A DNA stretch of 55,774 nucleotides, taken from NCBI RefSeq assembly GCF_001434115.1, contig NZ_AZDW01000001.1, forward strand, positions 1 through 55,774. The letters run 5' to 3'. A model generated the notes under the pieces. It worked only from the letters and a program-made list of their open reading frames with translations. It had not been told where the DNA came from and did no database searches. Shown here in pieces: positions 33,664-42,870 of the stretch. The stretch comes from Levilactobacillus zymae DSM 19395. GTDB taxonomy: Bacteria; Bacillota; Bacilli; Lactobacillales; Lactobacillaceae. Made by a program: the position numbers and the translations under genes. Every line of letters starts with the position of its first letter. The first letter of the stretch is position 1.

Positions 33664-34269
33664 ATGACCATCCGGTATCCCAATGGGCATGCCTACCGAG
33701 CGCCGGCGACCAGCGAATCCGCCCACTTTTCCAATACGTATACCAACTACGGTAAACGGGGCATGTCGCTGGAAGAAGCGCTCAACGAAAGTAATGTTTA
33801 CTATGAAACGCACGGCTTAGCGGTCGTGCACAAGAAGCCGACACCCATTCGGATTGTCAAAGTCGATTACCCGAAACGTAGTGCCGCGGTGATTAAAGAG
33901 GCCTACTTTAGCACCGCATCGACGACCGATTACAATGGAGTTTATCAGGGCCGGTATCTCGACTTTGATGCCAAGGAAACCCGCAATAAGACCGCGTTTC
34001 CCCTGAAAAACTTCCATCAGCACCAAATCGACCACTTTCGCGCTTGCACCGCGCAAGGCGGCATCTGTTTTGCCATTATTAAGTTCGTGGTCCACCAGGA
34101 GATCTACCTTTATCGTGCGGAAGACCTCTTTACCTTCTGGGACGATCAAGCAACCGGCGGGCGTAAGTCCATCCCCTACACCGAAATTGCGGCGCACGGG
34201 ATCCTGATTACCCCGCACATCCAGCCTTTAATTCCTTATCTAAAGGCCGTAGATCAGCTCCTCGCTTAA
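33664..34269 (+). CDS. recU: Holliday junction resolvase RecU
   Basis: The 201-residue nuclease has NYGKRGMSLEEALNESN, the acidic core TDYNGVYQGRYLDFDAKE (Asp and E-x-K type metal site) and NFHQHQIDH. RecU cuts four-way junctions during recombination and chromosome segregation. AAGGAG lies before the ATG. A TATAAT at 33617-33622 drives recU and pbp1A, a pairing common in Firmicutes. Confidence 0.95.
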   Translation: MTIRYPNGHAYRAPATSESAHFSNTYTNYGKRGMSLEEALNESNVYYETHGLAVVHKKPTPIRIVKVDYPKRSAAVIKEAYFSTASTTDYNGVYQGRYLDFDAKETRNKTAFPLKNFHQHQIDHFRACTAQGGICFAIIKFVVHQEIYLYRAEDLFTFWDDQATGGRKSIPYTEIAAHGILITPHIQPLIPYLKAVDQLLA

Positions 34270-34308
34270 CCGAGCCCTGGCTACGTTTATTACACAAAGG
34301 AGATTACC

Positions 34309-36666
34309 ATGTCTAGTCACAATGAACCGCGGGAAACCCGCATGAGCCGGCATGCCGATGAACGGCAGCGGGCAGAAGCAGGCCCGCAAAAACCCCGTCG
34401 CGGCGGGTGGCGCACCTTTCGTCGAATCTTATACGTCATCGTTGCGGTGATCGTCTTAGGCCTCCTCGCCGGCGCGGGTTTATTCTTCTACTACGCTCAA
34501 AGCGCGCCGCAAATTTCGAAGAGTGCCCTCTCCAGTGACGCCTCGACGCGGGTCTACGACGCCGACGGGAAAGTGATTTCCCGGTTAGGTGCCCAGAACC
34601 GGACCTACGTTAAAGCCAAGAACATCCCCATCTTGTTAGCCAAAGCGGTGATTTCTACCGAAGACAAGCGCTTCTACAAGAACAACGGGATCGATCCCGT
34701 GCGGATCTTGGGGGCCGCCTTCGCCAACGTCACCGGCTCGTCGCTGGGGATGCAAGGGGGCAGTACCCTGACGCAACAACTGGTCAAACTGTCGGTCTTC
34801 TCGACCGCCGCTTCCGACCGGACCCTGAAACGGAAGGCCCAGGAAGCCTGGTTGGCCTTGAAGGTCGACCACGACTACTCCAAGCCCCAAATTTTGGAAT
34901 ACTACATCAACAAGGTCTACATGGGGAACGGCGTTTACGGGATGCAAACGGCTGCCCAGTACTATTACGGTAAGAAGTTGACCGAGTTAAACCTGGCCCA
35001 GTTGGCCCAACTCGCCGGCATGCCGCAGTCTCCGGTCAGTTACGACCCGATCAAGTACCCGCAATACGCCAAGAAGCGGCGGGACCTGGTCTTACAGTCC
35101 ATGGCCAAGAGCAAGGTCATCACCAGCGAACAGGCCCAACAGGCGCAAGCCACCAGCATTTCTAGCGGTCTGGTCAAGGACCATTCGTTGACCAGCGCCA
35201 CCAGCGCCCACACCACCAAGGTGGTCGACGCTTACCTGAAACAGGTCTACCAAGAATTGAAGAACAAGGGCTACAACACCACGACCGGGGGACTGAAGGT
35301 CTACACCAACCTGGACATGGGCGCCCAGAAGCGGTTGTATAACATCGTCAACACCAACAACTACGTCAACTTCCCGTCCAGCAAGTTCCAGGTCGGCTCG
35401 ACGATCGTCAACCCGAATAACGGGAAAGTTGTCGCCATGATTGGGGGCCGTAAGACCGGTAACGTAACCTTCGGGCTGAACCGCGCCGTGCAAACCGACC
35501 GGTCCAGTGCCTCGACGGCCAAGCCGTTAATGGATTACGGGCCAGCCATCGAGTACCTCTACTACCCGACCTACGAGCCCGTCAAGGATACCGCGTTTAC
35601 CTACCCCGGGACCACCAAGAGCCTGTACGACTGGGACCGTAAGTACCAAGGCACCATCACCATGCGCAAGGCCCTGTACGAATCCCGGAACATTCCGGCC
35701 GTGCGGACCTTACAAAACGTGGGTATTAAGAAGGCCACGACCTTCTTGAACGGGCTGGGGATGTCGTTTGACAAGACGTTGACCCTGCAAAACGGGATCG
35801 GGTTGTACATCTCCTCCGAACAGGAAGCCGCGGCCTACGCCGCCTTCGCCAACGGTGGGACCTACTACAAGCCGTACCTGGTTTCTAAGGTGGTCACCCA
35901 AGACGGCAAGGCGCACAACTACACGTCGACCGGGAAGAAGGCTATGTCTAGTGCGACCGCCTTCATGTTGACCGACATGATGAAGGACGTCATCACCAAC
36001 GAAAACGGGTCGGGCCGTTCCGCCGCCATTTCCGGGCTGTACCAAGCCGGTAAGACCGGGACGGACTCCTATCCGGACGATTACGCCGACAAGGTACCGG
36101 ATGGCGCCACGATGGACTCCTGGTTCACCGGGTACACCAAGAACTACGCGGTTTCCGTTTGGACTGGGTACGATAAACAGTTCCAGACCGGTCACTACGT
36201 CAGCGAGAGTCAGACCTCGATTGCCCAGGAAATTTACAAGTACGAAATGAGTTACCTGGCACAACAGAGCCCTAACTCCAACTGGACGGCGCCAAGTACC
36301 GTCACCGAGACCAAGCAAAACGGCAACACCGAGTACTACGTGACCGGTCACGCCGGCACGGTCTCCGATACCACGTCGACCAGTCAGTACGGCTCGACCA
36401 ACACCACCAGTTCGTCGGCCTACAGTAGTAACGGTCAGGTCACCACGAATTCGAGTTCGCGGACCACGACCAGCACGACCGAGTCTAGCACGTCGAAGGA
36501 ATCTTCCAGTACGGAACAAAAACCGACTGGCGGTGACGACGACAATACCGATAGTAGTACCACGTCGTCGACCACGACCACGTCCTCGGCTAGCTCGACC
36601 AGTACCGCTAACAGTACCAGTGAGACCAACAATCACACCAACGCCGCGTCTGACGCGGAAAGCTAA
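34309..36666 (+). CDS. pbp1A: Class A penicillin-binding protein PBP1A with Ser/Thr-rich tail
   Basis: A bifunctional wall synthase of 785 residues. There is a cytoplasmic basic N-terminus and a membrane anchor at 38-62. The transglycosylase domain has catalytic E118 (STEDKRFY) and GGSTLTQQLVK. The transpeptidase has S402-TAK, S459-RN and K582-TGT motifs. Residues from about 685 to the end are almost only Ser, Thr, Asn, Gln and acidic residues, an unstructured extracellular tail longer than in many relatives. It is in an operon with recU. GpsB, encoded nearby, is its known partner in Bacillus. Confidence 0.95.
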   Translation: MSSHNEPRETRMSRHADERQRAEAGPQKPRRGGWRTFRRILYVIVAVIVLGLLAGAGLFFYYAQSAPQISKSALSSDASTRVYDADGKVISRLGAQNRTYVKAKNIPILLAKAVISTEDKRFYKNNGIDPVRILGAAFANVTGSSLGMQGGSTLTQQLVKLSVFSTAASDRTLKRKAQEAWLALKVDHDYSKPQILEYYINKVYMGNGVYGMQTAAQYYYGKKLTELNLAQLAQLAGMPQSPVSYDPIKYPQYAKKRRDLVLQSMAKSKVITSEQAQQAQATSISSGLVKDHSLTSATSAHTTKVVDAYLKQVYQELKNKGYNTTTGGLKVYTNLDMGAQKRLYNIVNTNNYVNFPSSKFQVGSTIVNPNNGKVVAMIGGRKTGNVTFGLNRAVQTDRSSASTAKPLMDYGPAIEYLYYPTYEPVKDTAFTYPGTTKSLYDWDRKYQGTITMRKALYESRNIPAVRTLQNVGIKKATTFLNGLGMSFDKTLTLQNGIGLYISSEQEAAAYAAFANGGTYYKPYLVSKVVTQDGKAHNYTSTGKKAMSSATAFMLTDMMKDVITNENGSGRSAAISGLYQAGKTGTDSYPDDYADKVPDGATMDSWFTGYTKNYAVSVWTGYDKQFQTGHYVSESQTSIAQEIYKYEMSYLAQQSPNSNWTAPSTVTETKQNGNTEYYVTGHAGTVSDTTSTSQYGSTNTTSSSAYSSNGQVTTNSSSRTTTSTTESSTSKESSSTEQKPTGGDDDNTDSSTTSSTTTTSSASSTSTANSTSETNNHTNAASDAES

Positions 36667-36679
36667 ATTAGCCTAAAGC

Positions 36680-36732
36680 AACGGCCCACCCCGCTGACCT
36701 GTCATGGTCGGTGAGGTGGGCCGTTGGTTTTT
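36680..36732 (+). terminator. Terminator after pbp1A
   Basis: AACGGCCCACC/GGTGGGCCGTT stem followed by GGTTTTT. Confidence 0.85.
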
Positions 36733-36755
36733 GTTCCCTTCAGCGTAGCGGTGCG

Positions 36756-37238
36756 TTAACCCAGGTCTTTGACCATGAACCGGTCCATGGTCGGGTGTTC
36801 GGCGACCCGTAACGGCCCCGCTAATAAGCGAAACCCGGCCCGGTGGTAAACGTGCAGGGCCGCAGCCAGTCGGTGGTGCGTTTCGAGATACAGCTGGCGG
36901 TACCCAGCCTGCCGGGCAAAGGCTTCCACGTGCTGGAGCAGTTGGTAACTTAAGCTCTGCCCCCGCGCATCGGCCCGCAAGTACAGCTTCTGCAGTTCGG
37001 CCACGCCATTGGCTGCGTCGTAGGCCGCTACTCCGGCCCCGCCGACGACTTCTCGCTGGGCGTTGACCACCACGAAATACTGCCGGTTAGCCTGGGCGGC
37101 GTAGAATTGGCTGAGCGTCGCCAACTCCGGATCATCATAGGCCGTCCCGGGTAACGCCAGACCCGCCGCTTGCAGGTCCGTTTGAATGATGTGGTACAGG
37201 GCCGAATCATCGGCCGGTTGAATGGGACGAATTTGCAT
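36756..37238 (-). CDS. GNAT family N-acetyltransferase
   Basis: The 160-residue protein starts MQIRPIQPADDSALY and has the acetyl-CoA segment LYLRADARGQSLSYQLL (R/QxxGxG/A type) and YLETH. The substrate is unknown. GAGGGGG precedes the ATG. Confidence 0.88.
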   Translation of the reverse strand: MQIRPIQPADDSALYHIIQTDLQAAGLALPGTAYDDPELATLSQFYAAQANRQYFVVVNAQREVVGGAGVAAYDAANGVAELQKLYLRADARGQSLSYQLLQHVEAFARQAGYRQLYLETHHRLAAALHVYHRAGFRLLAGPLRVAEHPTMDRFMVKDLG

Positions 37239-37300
37239 GGAACCCCCTCACTTTCTTCATGGGGTTAGTTTAGCAACTATCGGGGCGTAAAGAAAGTCCC

Positions 37301-37957
37301 TTACCCCCGTCTCAATGCGGCTAGCCGCCACTCGTACCACCAAATTGGCGGGCCGCTCGGTAACCTTAACCAGGTGGCTGCGGCAACCTGACGCAGCGAC
37401 CGGGACGGCCGCAGTTGGGCGCGCAGTAAGTTGTCGTAAAACGTCACGGGCACCGCGACCAGGTTTCCGTTGAGTAACACCCGTAACGCACTGGCTTGCC
37501 GCACCATCCCTGACCACGCCACGCCGGCCGCGCTCCGCTCCGTGACTGCGATGTCGCGGCGGTTGACCCGCTTAAGTGGCCAGACGACTTCGCCTAAATG
37601 CGCCCAGGTTTGCCAGGTTCCCAGAGTCGGCCCCGGCCCCATCAACGGGACGGTGACCTGGGTGAGCCGGTTCGAAGCCGCGCCCAACATCGAACACAGC
37701 CACCAATACCCCAGCTGGTCATCGGCGGTGTCGCTGACCCAGACGGTTAAAGCGTCACCCGTGGCGATCACCTTTTTCAATTGCCGCACCCGCGCTTGAT
37801 TCCGTTGAAACGCCTGACCGGAATCAGTCCAAAAGGCGTCTTGCGGGTCAGCTAACCGTTTCAGGTTGCCGACTTGAAGTGCCAGCGGCAAGGCCAAAAC
37901 CGCATGACCGGCGGCTCGCAGCTGTTCCGCAAACGCGGTATTAAACGTGATGTTCAT
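37301..37957 (-). CDS. DUF1835-type protein, function unknown
   Basis: A 218-residue protein starting MNITFNTAFAEQLRAAG with ATGDALTVWVSDTADDQLGYWWLCSML, the pattern of the DUF1835 domain. The C-terminal half is helical and basic. No enzymatic role is established. AAGGAG lies 12 nt before the ATG. It is transcribed alone. Confidence 0.7.
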   Translation of the reverse strand: MNITFNTAFAEQLRAAGHAVLALPLALQVGNLKRLADPQDAFWTDSGQAFQRNQARVRQLKKVIATGDALTVWVSDTADDQLGYWWLCSMLGAASNRLTQVTVPLMGPGPTLGTWQTWAHLGEVVWPLKRVNRRDIAVTERSAAGVAWSGMVRQASALRVLLNGNLVAVPVTFYDNLLRAQLRPSRSLRQVAAATWLRLPSGPPIWWYEWRLAALRRG

Positions 37958-38138
37958 AATGTCGATTGTCTCCTTCAGTCCGTTTCTTTTAGTCTACTAA
38001 ATTGGCGACCCCAAACCCGGGTTAACGGCCTGACAACGCCAAATCCCCTATAAAGATTTTCATAAAGTGATCCACCTTTTAATCACTAAGCCCGCAAAAG
38101 TGTAGACTAGGTTTAGATTCATTGGGAGGATGATTTGC

Positions 38139-38954
38139 ATGCAAAAATTGATTCAGGGGACCCTGGCCTTAGGCTTAGGACTCGGCTTATGGACCGGCTT
38201 AACCACGACGGCTGCGGCCAGCCAACAGTATTCCGCACAACGGTCAAATTCGGTCCGGCTAATTTGGCGGCGGTCGATGGGACGCCACGCCATGACGGCC
38301 ACCCGGGGGGCTCGCTACTCTAAACACTTAGGCCTGCGTTACGGTAACAATGACGTAACCACCCACGTGACCTGGTACACCGACGCCCACGAGAAGCTTT
38401 ACGAAAAGGCTAAGCACGTGTCGGCCATCTACTATCACGTGGTTAGCGCGGACGGAACGCTACAGGGCTGGATCTGGCACGGGTACCTCAAGGAAGGCGC
38501 CGCCAAGTCAAGTACCACGCCGACACCAGCCACGGCCCAGCAGACGACCACGACGGTGGACACCAACGACTTAGACCCCGACGACCGGCAATACCTGTAC
38601 GACATTCAACACGCACCGGCCTACACAGCAACTATCCGGGCACTCTTTCCCGGGACCGTAAACGACCAGAACCTGGTTCAAGCGGCCGGACAAGCCGCCG
38701 ACACCACGGATGGTGAAGAATCCCCCACCACGAGTGCGAGTGGGCGCTTGATTCGCCTGCAAAGCGTCAATACCGCCAATCAGCAACACATCGATCCTAG
38801 CCAATACGCGCGCCTACTTAGTGCGGCGGGGTATCCCGCTAGCCAGCGCGCCAAGTTTGCGGGCTGGCACATCGGGGTGGCTATTCACACGACCGAAACC
38901 GATGAAGGTATCAATCAAGGAGCCGTCTTCATCTACCTGCAACCAACCGCATAA
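38139..38954 (+). CDS. Secreted surface protein of unknown function
   Basis: ATG 38139 lies 9 nt after GGGAGG; an ATG at 38130 touches the site and is not used here. A signal peptide (MQKLIQGTLALGLGLGL, likely cut after AAA or AAAS) is followed by an SH3-like region (about 45-120, ending HGYLKEG), a Thr-rich linker and a C-terminal domain (about 150-270). Similar proteins are common on lactobacillus surfaces; the N-terminal unit resembles wall-binding GW/SLAP-type modules. No LPxTG motif is present. Confidence 0.75.
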   Translation: MQKLIQGTLALGLGLGLWTGLTTTAAASQQYSAQRSNSVRLIWRRSMGRHAMTATRGARYSKHLGLRYGNNDVTTHVTWYTDAHEKLYEKAKHVSAIYYHVVSADGTLQGWIWHGYLKEGAAKSSTTPTPATAQQTTTTVDTNDLDPDDRQYLYDIQHAPAYTATIRALFPGTVNDQNLVQAAGQAADTTDGEESPTTSASGRLIRLQSVNTANQQHIDPSQYARLLSAAGYPASQRAKFAGWHIGVAIHTTETDEGINQGAVFIYLQPTA

Positions 38955-38958
38955 TCCT

Positions 38959-39002
38959 AACGCTCAGCCTTCCAAGCACCGGTACTTGGGAGGTTGAGCG
39001 TT
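38959..39002 (+). terminator. Terminator
   Basis: AACGCTCA and TGAGCGTT end a mostly paired stem of about 17 bp. 39003-39166 shows no gene. Confidence 0.75.
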
Positions 39003-39166
39003 TATTTACGGGTTAATTTCATGAAGAAACTCGTCCCCCGGGGATTAGCCGCCCACTTTTGGTGACTAATGATTCCAGCGACGCACGCCAAAATTAAATT
39101 CATCATGTTTAAATTAAAGTCCCCTCATGAAATAAATATGCTATGATCATTTAACAAGGGGATGAC

Positions 39167-39787
39167 GTGAGCATGACATCGTTTATCATCGCAATTATTT
39201 TAATTTATTTCATTCACGACCAATTTGAATTCAGTAAGATTACCCGTATCAGTTTCTGGATTATTCCACTTTCCACGCTTTATCAATTTTTCAATACGTT
39301 CGTTTTCAACCGGACTAACCTCTTGATCGTTGGCGGCTTGATTCTATTTTCCATCGCGATTGGTTACTATCAGGCCAGTCACACCAAGGTTCGTTTGGAA
39401 GAAACGTCCAATACTTTTTTCCGGGATGCCACCGGCCAGGAAGTGCCCCTATACAAAAAAGTGATCACCGCTCAGGGCGGGCGGCATTACCTGTACGGCT
39501 GGTTGCTCGTCCTGGTGGTGCAAATCCTGATTGAGGCCCTCTATCTTCACGAACCCCTAACCCCGGTCAAAATTTGGGACGTTTTTCTAGAAGAAGTGAT
39601 AGCCGACCTCTTTAGCTTTAGTCGGTTCATTGACGGGGCGCACACCAGCTGGATCATCTGGGCCTTAGCCTCGTTCACTAGCTTCGGTTACACGTTCTGG
39701 ATTGCCCGGTTGCACCCGCTGGCTTACCGCAAACTCTTCAACAAGGATAAGTTTGTCCGAATTACCGAAGAAAGTTCACACAAATAA
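39167..39787 (+). CDS. Integral membrane protein, unknown function
   Basis: A 206-residue protein with four to five hydrophobic segments (two at about 5-70, one near 110-130, one near 165-185). It has a cytoplasmic-looking stretch between and a basic C-terminus (RKLFNKDKFVR). GTG 39167 is 6-7 nt from AAGGGG and is preferred; ATG 39173 is the alternative. No family recognised. Richer in A+T than its left neighbours. Confidence 0.7.
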   Translation: MSMTSFIIAIILIYFIHDQFEFSKITRISFWIIPLSTLYQFFNTFVFNRTNLLIVGGLILFSIAIGYYQASHTKVRLEETSNTFFRDATGQEVPLYKKVITAQGGRHYLYGWLLVLVVQILIEALYLHEPLTPVKIWDVFLEEVIADLFSFSRFIDGAHTSWIIWALASFTSFGYTFWIARLHPLAYRKLFNKDKFVRITEESSHK

Positions 39788-39825
39788 AGCACCATCCCGG
39801 CGCCTAGGCGGCGAGACAGTGCTTT
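39786..39825 (+). terminator. Terminator after membrane protein gene
   Basis: AAAGCAC...GTGCTTTTT with an inner GC-rich stem. Confidence 0.65.
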
Positions 39826-39832
39826 TTCAATT

Positions 39833-39906
39833 CACGCTTAGACAGTCACGGCCGCTTAAGCGTGATTTTTAGATTTAAGCTGATGGTAACTGGTCCAACT
39901 CCGTCT
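39833..39906 (-). pseudogene. Relic of the Tet(M)-like gene 3' end plus its terminator
   Basis: The sequence repeats the layout of 40591-40668: a TCACGCTT...AAGCGTGATTTTT hairpin followed by CTGATGGTAACTGGTCCAA-CTCCG. On the minus strand it would encode ELDQLPSA then stop, against ELDQLPSD in the intact gene. Similarity ends after about 40 bp. The toxin-antitoxin genes lie between the two copies. Confidence 0.7.
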
Positions 39907-39942
39907 AAATTGCCCCGCTTATAAAAACACTTGTATAGACAT

Positions 39943-39976
39943 CAGGTGCTTTTCACCACCTAACCTGCTATAATCA
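39943..39976 (+). promoter_or_regulatory. Antitoxin promoter region with small inverted repeat
   Basis: GGTGCTTTTCACC (arms GGTG/CACC) at 39945-39957 lies before a TATAAT near 39970. This is the likely autoregulated promoter of the RelB-type antitoxin. Confidence 0.45.
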
Positions 39977-39997
39977 GCTTAAAAATGAGGTGAAACT

Positions 39998-40300
39998 ATG
40001 CAAGAACCCAAAAGCGCTAAAATCATCTTCCGAACGGACAACGAATTAAAGCAAGAAGCCCAAAATGCGTTTGCAGATATGGGACTGACCCTGTCTCAAG
40101 GACTAAATCTTTACCTCAAAGAAGTCGTTGCCACGGGAAAAATTCCGTTCCAGGTTCAAACGCCAGCGGCCCGGCTGAAGGCTGAAGCTGAGGAAGCCGA
40201 AAAATTGGCTGCTCAGGGTAAATTAAAAACTTATACGCCTAGTGAATACTTTGCTCACGCTCGTCAAATCGAAAAAGAGGCCCAGCACCCACATGAGTGA
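39998..40300 (+). CDS. RelB/DinJ-family antitoxin
   Basis: A 100-residue protein with a ribbon-helix-helix N-terminus (AKIIFRTDNELKQEAQNAFADMGLTLSQGLNLYLKEVV) and a charged helical tail that would bind the toxin. GAGGTG lies before the ATG. It overlaps the toxin gene by 8 bp. Confidence 0.88.
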   Translation: MQEPKSAKIIFRTDNELKQEAQNAFADMGLTLSQGLNLYLKEVVATGKIPFQVQTPAARLKAEAEEAEKLAAQGKLKTYTPSEYFAHARQIEKEAQHPHE

Positions 40301-40592
40301 TGATTCGGCATGGACCATTCTGCCAACCCCCAAGTATAATCGACAATTTAAACGTCTCGCCAAAAAACATTATCCCATGGAAAAACTCTATACAGCAATT
40401 GCCCATATTCTCGCTAATGATTACCAGATTTTGCTGACCAAGTATCACCTACACAATTTAACCGGTGATAAACAGGGAATTTTAGAAATTCATCTGGAAC
40501 CCAATTGGCTGCTAGAATATCAGGTTAAAGCCCAAGTCCTTACCTTAATTTTGATTGAAACCGGGTCCCATCAAGACCTTCTAGCTAAATAA
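40293..40592 (+). CDS. YafQ-family mRNA interferase toxin
   Basis: ATG 40293 gives 99 residues. The YafQ core is visible: YHLHNLTGD (His), IHLEPNW (His, Trp) and TGSHQDLL (C-terminal His). Compared with E. coli YafQ, the Asp of HVEPDW is Asn here and the Asp before the second His is Glu, so catalytic efficiency may differ. YafQ cuts mRNA on the ribosome. It pairs with the overlapping RelB/DinJ antitoxin. Confidence 0.85.
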   Translation: MSDDSAWTILPTPKYNRQFKRLAKKHYPMEKLYTAIAHILANDYQILLTKYHLHNLTGDKQGILEIHLEPNWLLEYQVKAQVLTLILIETGSHQDLLAK

Positions 40593-40668
40593 TCACGCTT
40601 AAACCGACAACTCGTGTCCGTTCAAGCGTGATTTTTCATTACTCTTAATCTGATGGTAACTGGTCCAA
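40591..40668. repeat. Second copy of the repeat flanking the toxin-antitoxin pair, with terminator
   Basis: A TCACGCTT/AAGCGTGA hairpin serves the toxin gene and the convergent Tet(M)-like gene, followed by the last codons of the latter. It is the direct-repeat partner of 39833-39906. Confidence 0.7.
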
Positions 40669-42618
40669 TTCCGCGGCCGTATACGCGTACGGCACGTGGG
40701 CCATTGATGGGACCTGGTCCCACTTGACCGGATAGCCGGCGCCATGGGCACAGAACACCGAATCCGGCGTGTTCGGCAAATCCGCCACCGGGTCGTAGGC
40801 CTGAGCCGCCACCACTTCGGCGGCGTTGTGGCACGGCCGGTAGCCGTCAATCAGGCATTCCAGCTGGCCCTGGCCGTGGGTGTAAGCCCGGACCTCTTGG
40901 GAATACCCCTGCATTTCGCTGACCGGGGCCACCCCGGTCAAGGCGACTAGGCCCGCGGCGTTCGGGGTGCTATCCGGCGTATCGAACTCGCCGTGCAAGC
41001 GTTGGATGTCACTCATGGCGCGGCCCAGTTGGTCCTGGCTCACCTCGAGGCGGAACCGGTACCAGGGCTCTAACAGTTGACACTGCTGTTGCGTTTTCAG
41101 CATCATCAAGCCCTGCCGGACCGAACGCCAGGTGGCCTCGCGGAAGTCCCCGCCCACCGAATGAACGATGCTGGCGCGGCCCGTGACCAGGGTTATTCGC
41201 ACATCGGTCAGCGGTGCGCCCACCAAGACCCCCAGTTGAGTCTTGGCCTGTAAATTAGTCAAGACCTGATGTTGCCAGTTTTTCCCTAGGACCTCTAAGC
41301 TACAATCGGCCGCCACCGTTAGCCCGCTGCCGCGCGGCGTGGGCTGCATCAGCACGTGGACCTCGGCGTAGTGCCGCAAGGGTTCGAAGTGCCCGACCCC
41401 TTCGACGGCGTGGGTGATGGTCTCGCGATACAGGATACTGCCGGCATCGAAGCCCACGGTCAGGTGGAAACGGTCCGCTAAGATCTGTTGCAGAATTTCC
41501 AGTTGGACGTCGCCCATGATCTGGACGCGTAATTCCTGTAGCTGACTGGACCACGACACGTGTAGTTGCGGGTCTTCGTCTTCTAGCTCGCGTAACGCGG
41601 CCAAACAGGCGTGGAGATCTTCGGCTTGCGGGTCCAACGCGTAGGTCAGCACCGGTTGCATGGCCGGCGTTTCGGCGTTGGCCTGGTTGCCGAGGCCCTG
41701 CCCCGGCTGGGTAGCGGTCAGTCCCGGAATCGCGCAGACTTCGCCGGCGTGGATCACCGGTTGGGCGGTAAACTTTTCACCGTTATATTGACGGAGTTGG
41801 TTGGCCTTTTGGTCGCCCAAGACCACGTCTTTTGGCTTGAGCTCGCCGCCGGTCACCCGCACCCAGGTCAGGCGTTCGTGCTTGTCCGTATGCGAAATCT
41901 TAAAGACCTGCGCGCCAAACTCGGCGGGATAGGCCGTGGCGGCGGTCCAGTGGTCCAGCCCCGCTAGCAGGGCATCGACCCCGTCAACCTTTAGCGCCGA
42001 CCCGAAATAACACGGGAAGACTTTGCGGCGTTGAATCAGTTGCCGAACCGTGTCGTCACTGAGTTGCCCGGTCTCCAAAAAGTCGGCCAGCACATCATCG
42101 TCTTGTGAAGCCACGTCCTCGATGGTCGCCTCGCTCAACCCGTCCGTGGCGGTGAAGTCGAGACAGCCCGCCGCAAAGTTGGCCTGGAGCTGAGCCAAAA
42201 CTTGATCCCGGTCGGTGCCGGTCACGTCCATTTTATTGACGAAGATGAAGACCGGTACGTGGTAGCGCGTCAGTAGCCGCCACAAAGTGCGCGTGTAGCC
42301 CTGAATGCCGTCGGTCCCCGACACCACCAGGATGGCGTAATCCAAGACGCTGAGGACTTGTTCGGTTTGGGCCGCGAAGTCCACGTGTCCCGGGGTGTCC
42401 AGCATGGTCAGCTTCAGCTCGTGATACTGGAGATTGGCTTCGTGGGAAAAAATGGTGATGCCGCGCTGTTTTTCCAGCTCGTCGGGGTCCAAAAAAGCAT
42501 CCCCGTTGTCGACGCGACCCAGTTGGCGTAACTCACCGGAGCGGTACAGGAGCGCTTCGGATAACGTGGTCTTGCCGGCATCGACGTGGGCCACGATGCC
42601 CGTTACGATGTGTGTCAT
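40645..42618 (-). CDS. Tet(M)-like ribosomal-protection-type translational GTPase
   Basis: A 657-residue EF-G-like protein with G motifs AHVDAGKTT, DTPGH and NKMD, followed by domains II-V as in Tet(M)/Tet(O) (about 640 residues). It could release tetracycline from ribosomes, but chromosomal copies in lactobacilli are often divergent and not known to give resistance. Domain IV loop residues could not be judged with certainty. AAAGGAAG precedes the ATG. It stands alone, convergent with the YafQ gene. Confidence 0.85.
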   Translation of the reverse strand: MTHIVTGIVAHVDAGKTTLSEALLYRSGELRQLGRVDNGDAFLDPDELEKQRGITIFSHEANLQYHELKLTMLDTPGHVDFAAQTEQVLSVLDYAILVVSGTDGIQGYTRTLWRLLTRYHVPVFIFVNKMDVTGTDRDQVLAQLQANFAAGCLDFTATDGLSEATIEDVASQDDDVLADFLETGQLSDDTVRQLIQRRKVFPCYFGSALKVDGVDALLAGLDHWTAATAYPAEFGAQVFKISHTDKHERLTWVRVTGGELKPKDVVLGDQKANQLRQYNGEKFTAQPVIHAGEVCAIPGLTATQPGQGLGNQANAETPAMQPVLTYALDPQAEDLHACLAALRELEDEDPQLHVSWSSQLQELRVQIMGDVQLEILQQILADRFHLTVGFDAGSILYRETITHAVEGVGHFEPLRHYAEVHVLMQPTPRGSGLTVAADCSLEVLGKNWQHQVLTNLQAKTQLGVLVGAPLTDVRITLVTGRASIVHSVGGDFREATWRSVRQGLMMLKTQQQCQLLEPWYRFRLEVSQDQLGRAMSDIQRLHGEFDTPDSTPNAAGLVALTGVAPVSEMQGYSQEVRAYTHGQGQLECLIDGYRPCHNAAEVVAAQAYDPVADLPNTPDSVFCAHGAGYPVKWDQVPSMAHVPYAYTAAELDQLPSD

Positions 42619-42825
42619 AGTATGACTTCCTTTAAGTTTAATTAGTCGGTTTGTAAAAAAGAGCTCTCGTTTTAGTTTAGCAGATTCCCCGCGATTGCGA
42701 CACTTTTAACCGATTACGTCCCGACTCAGTTCTAAAACCACGGTTGCCAAGCCGTTTTAATTCGGGTATACTCACCTCATCAAATCAATTCCGATAGCGA
42801 ACCGCGCGTTCGTCATGTTACTAGT

Positions 42826-42870
42826 AGACACTGCTGCTAGGCTGGAAGAGCCTAAAGGGGTGTCTTTTTT
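42826..42870 (+). promoter_or_regulatory. Terminator-like hairpin containing the Shine-Dalgarno of the MFS gene
   Basis: AGACAC (42826-42831) pairs with GTGTCT (42860-42865), and TAGGCT with AGCCTA inside. The ribosome site AAAGGGGTG lies in the 3' side, and the T-run TTTTTT ends at the start codon. It could act as an attenuator or hide the ribosome site. 42619-42825 has no gene. Confidence 0.6.

Noticed and set aside
35710-36636. Long minus-strand frame of 308 codons inside pbp1A
   Set aside because: It lies antisense to a clear PBP1A gene, is rich in Arg/Gly/Val as expected from a GC-rich shadow, and has no ribosome site.
36360-36660. Short direct repeats at the 3' end of pbp1A, considered as a repeat array
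   Set aside because: They are codon-level low complexity of a Ser/Thr-rich protein tail, in frame and irregular.
40645-42618. Acquired tetracycline resistance gene
   Set aside because: GC content and gene context look chromosomal, with no mobile genes; similarity to Tet(M) is by family only.
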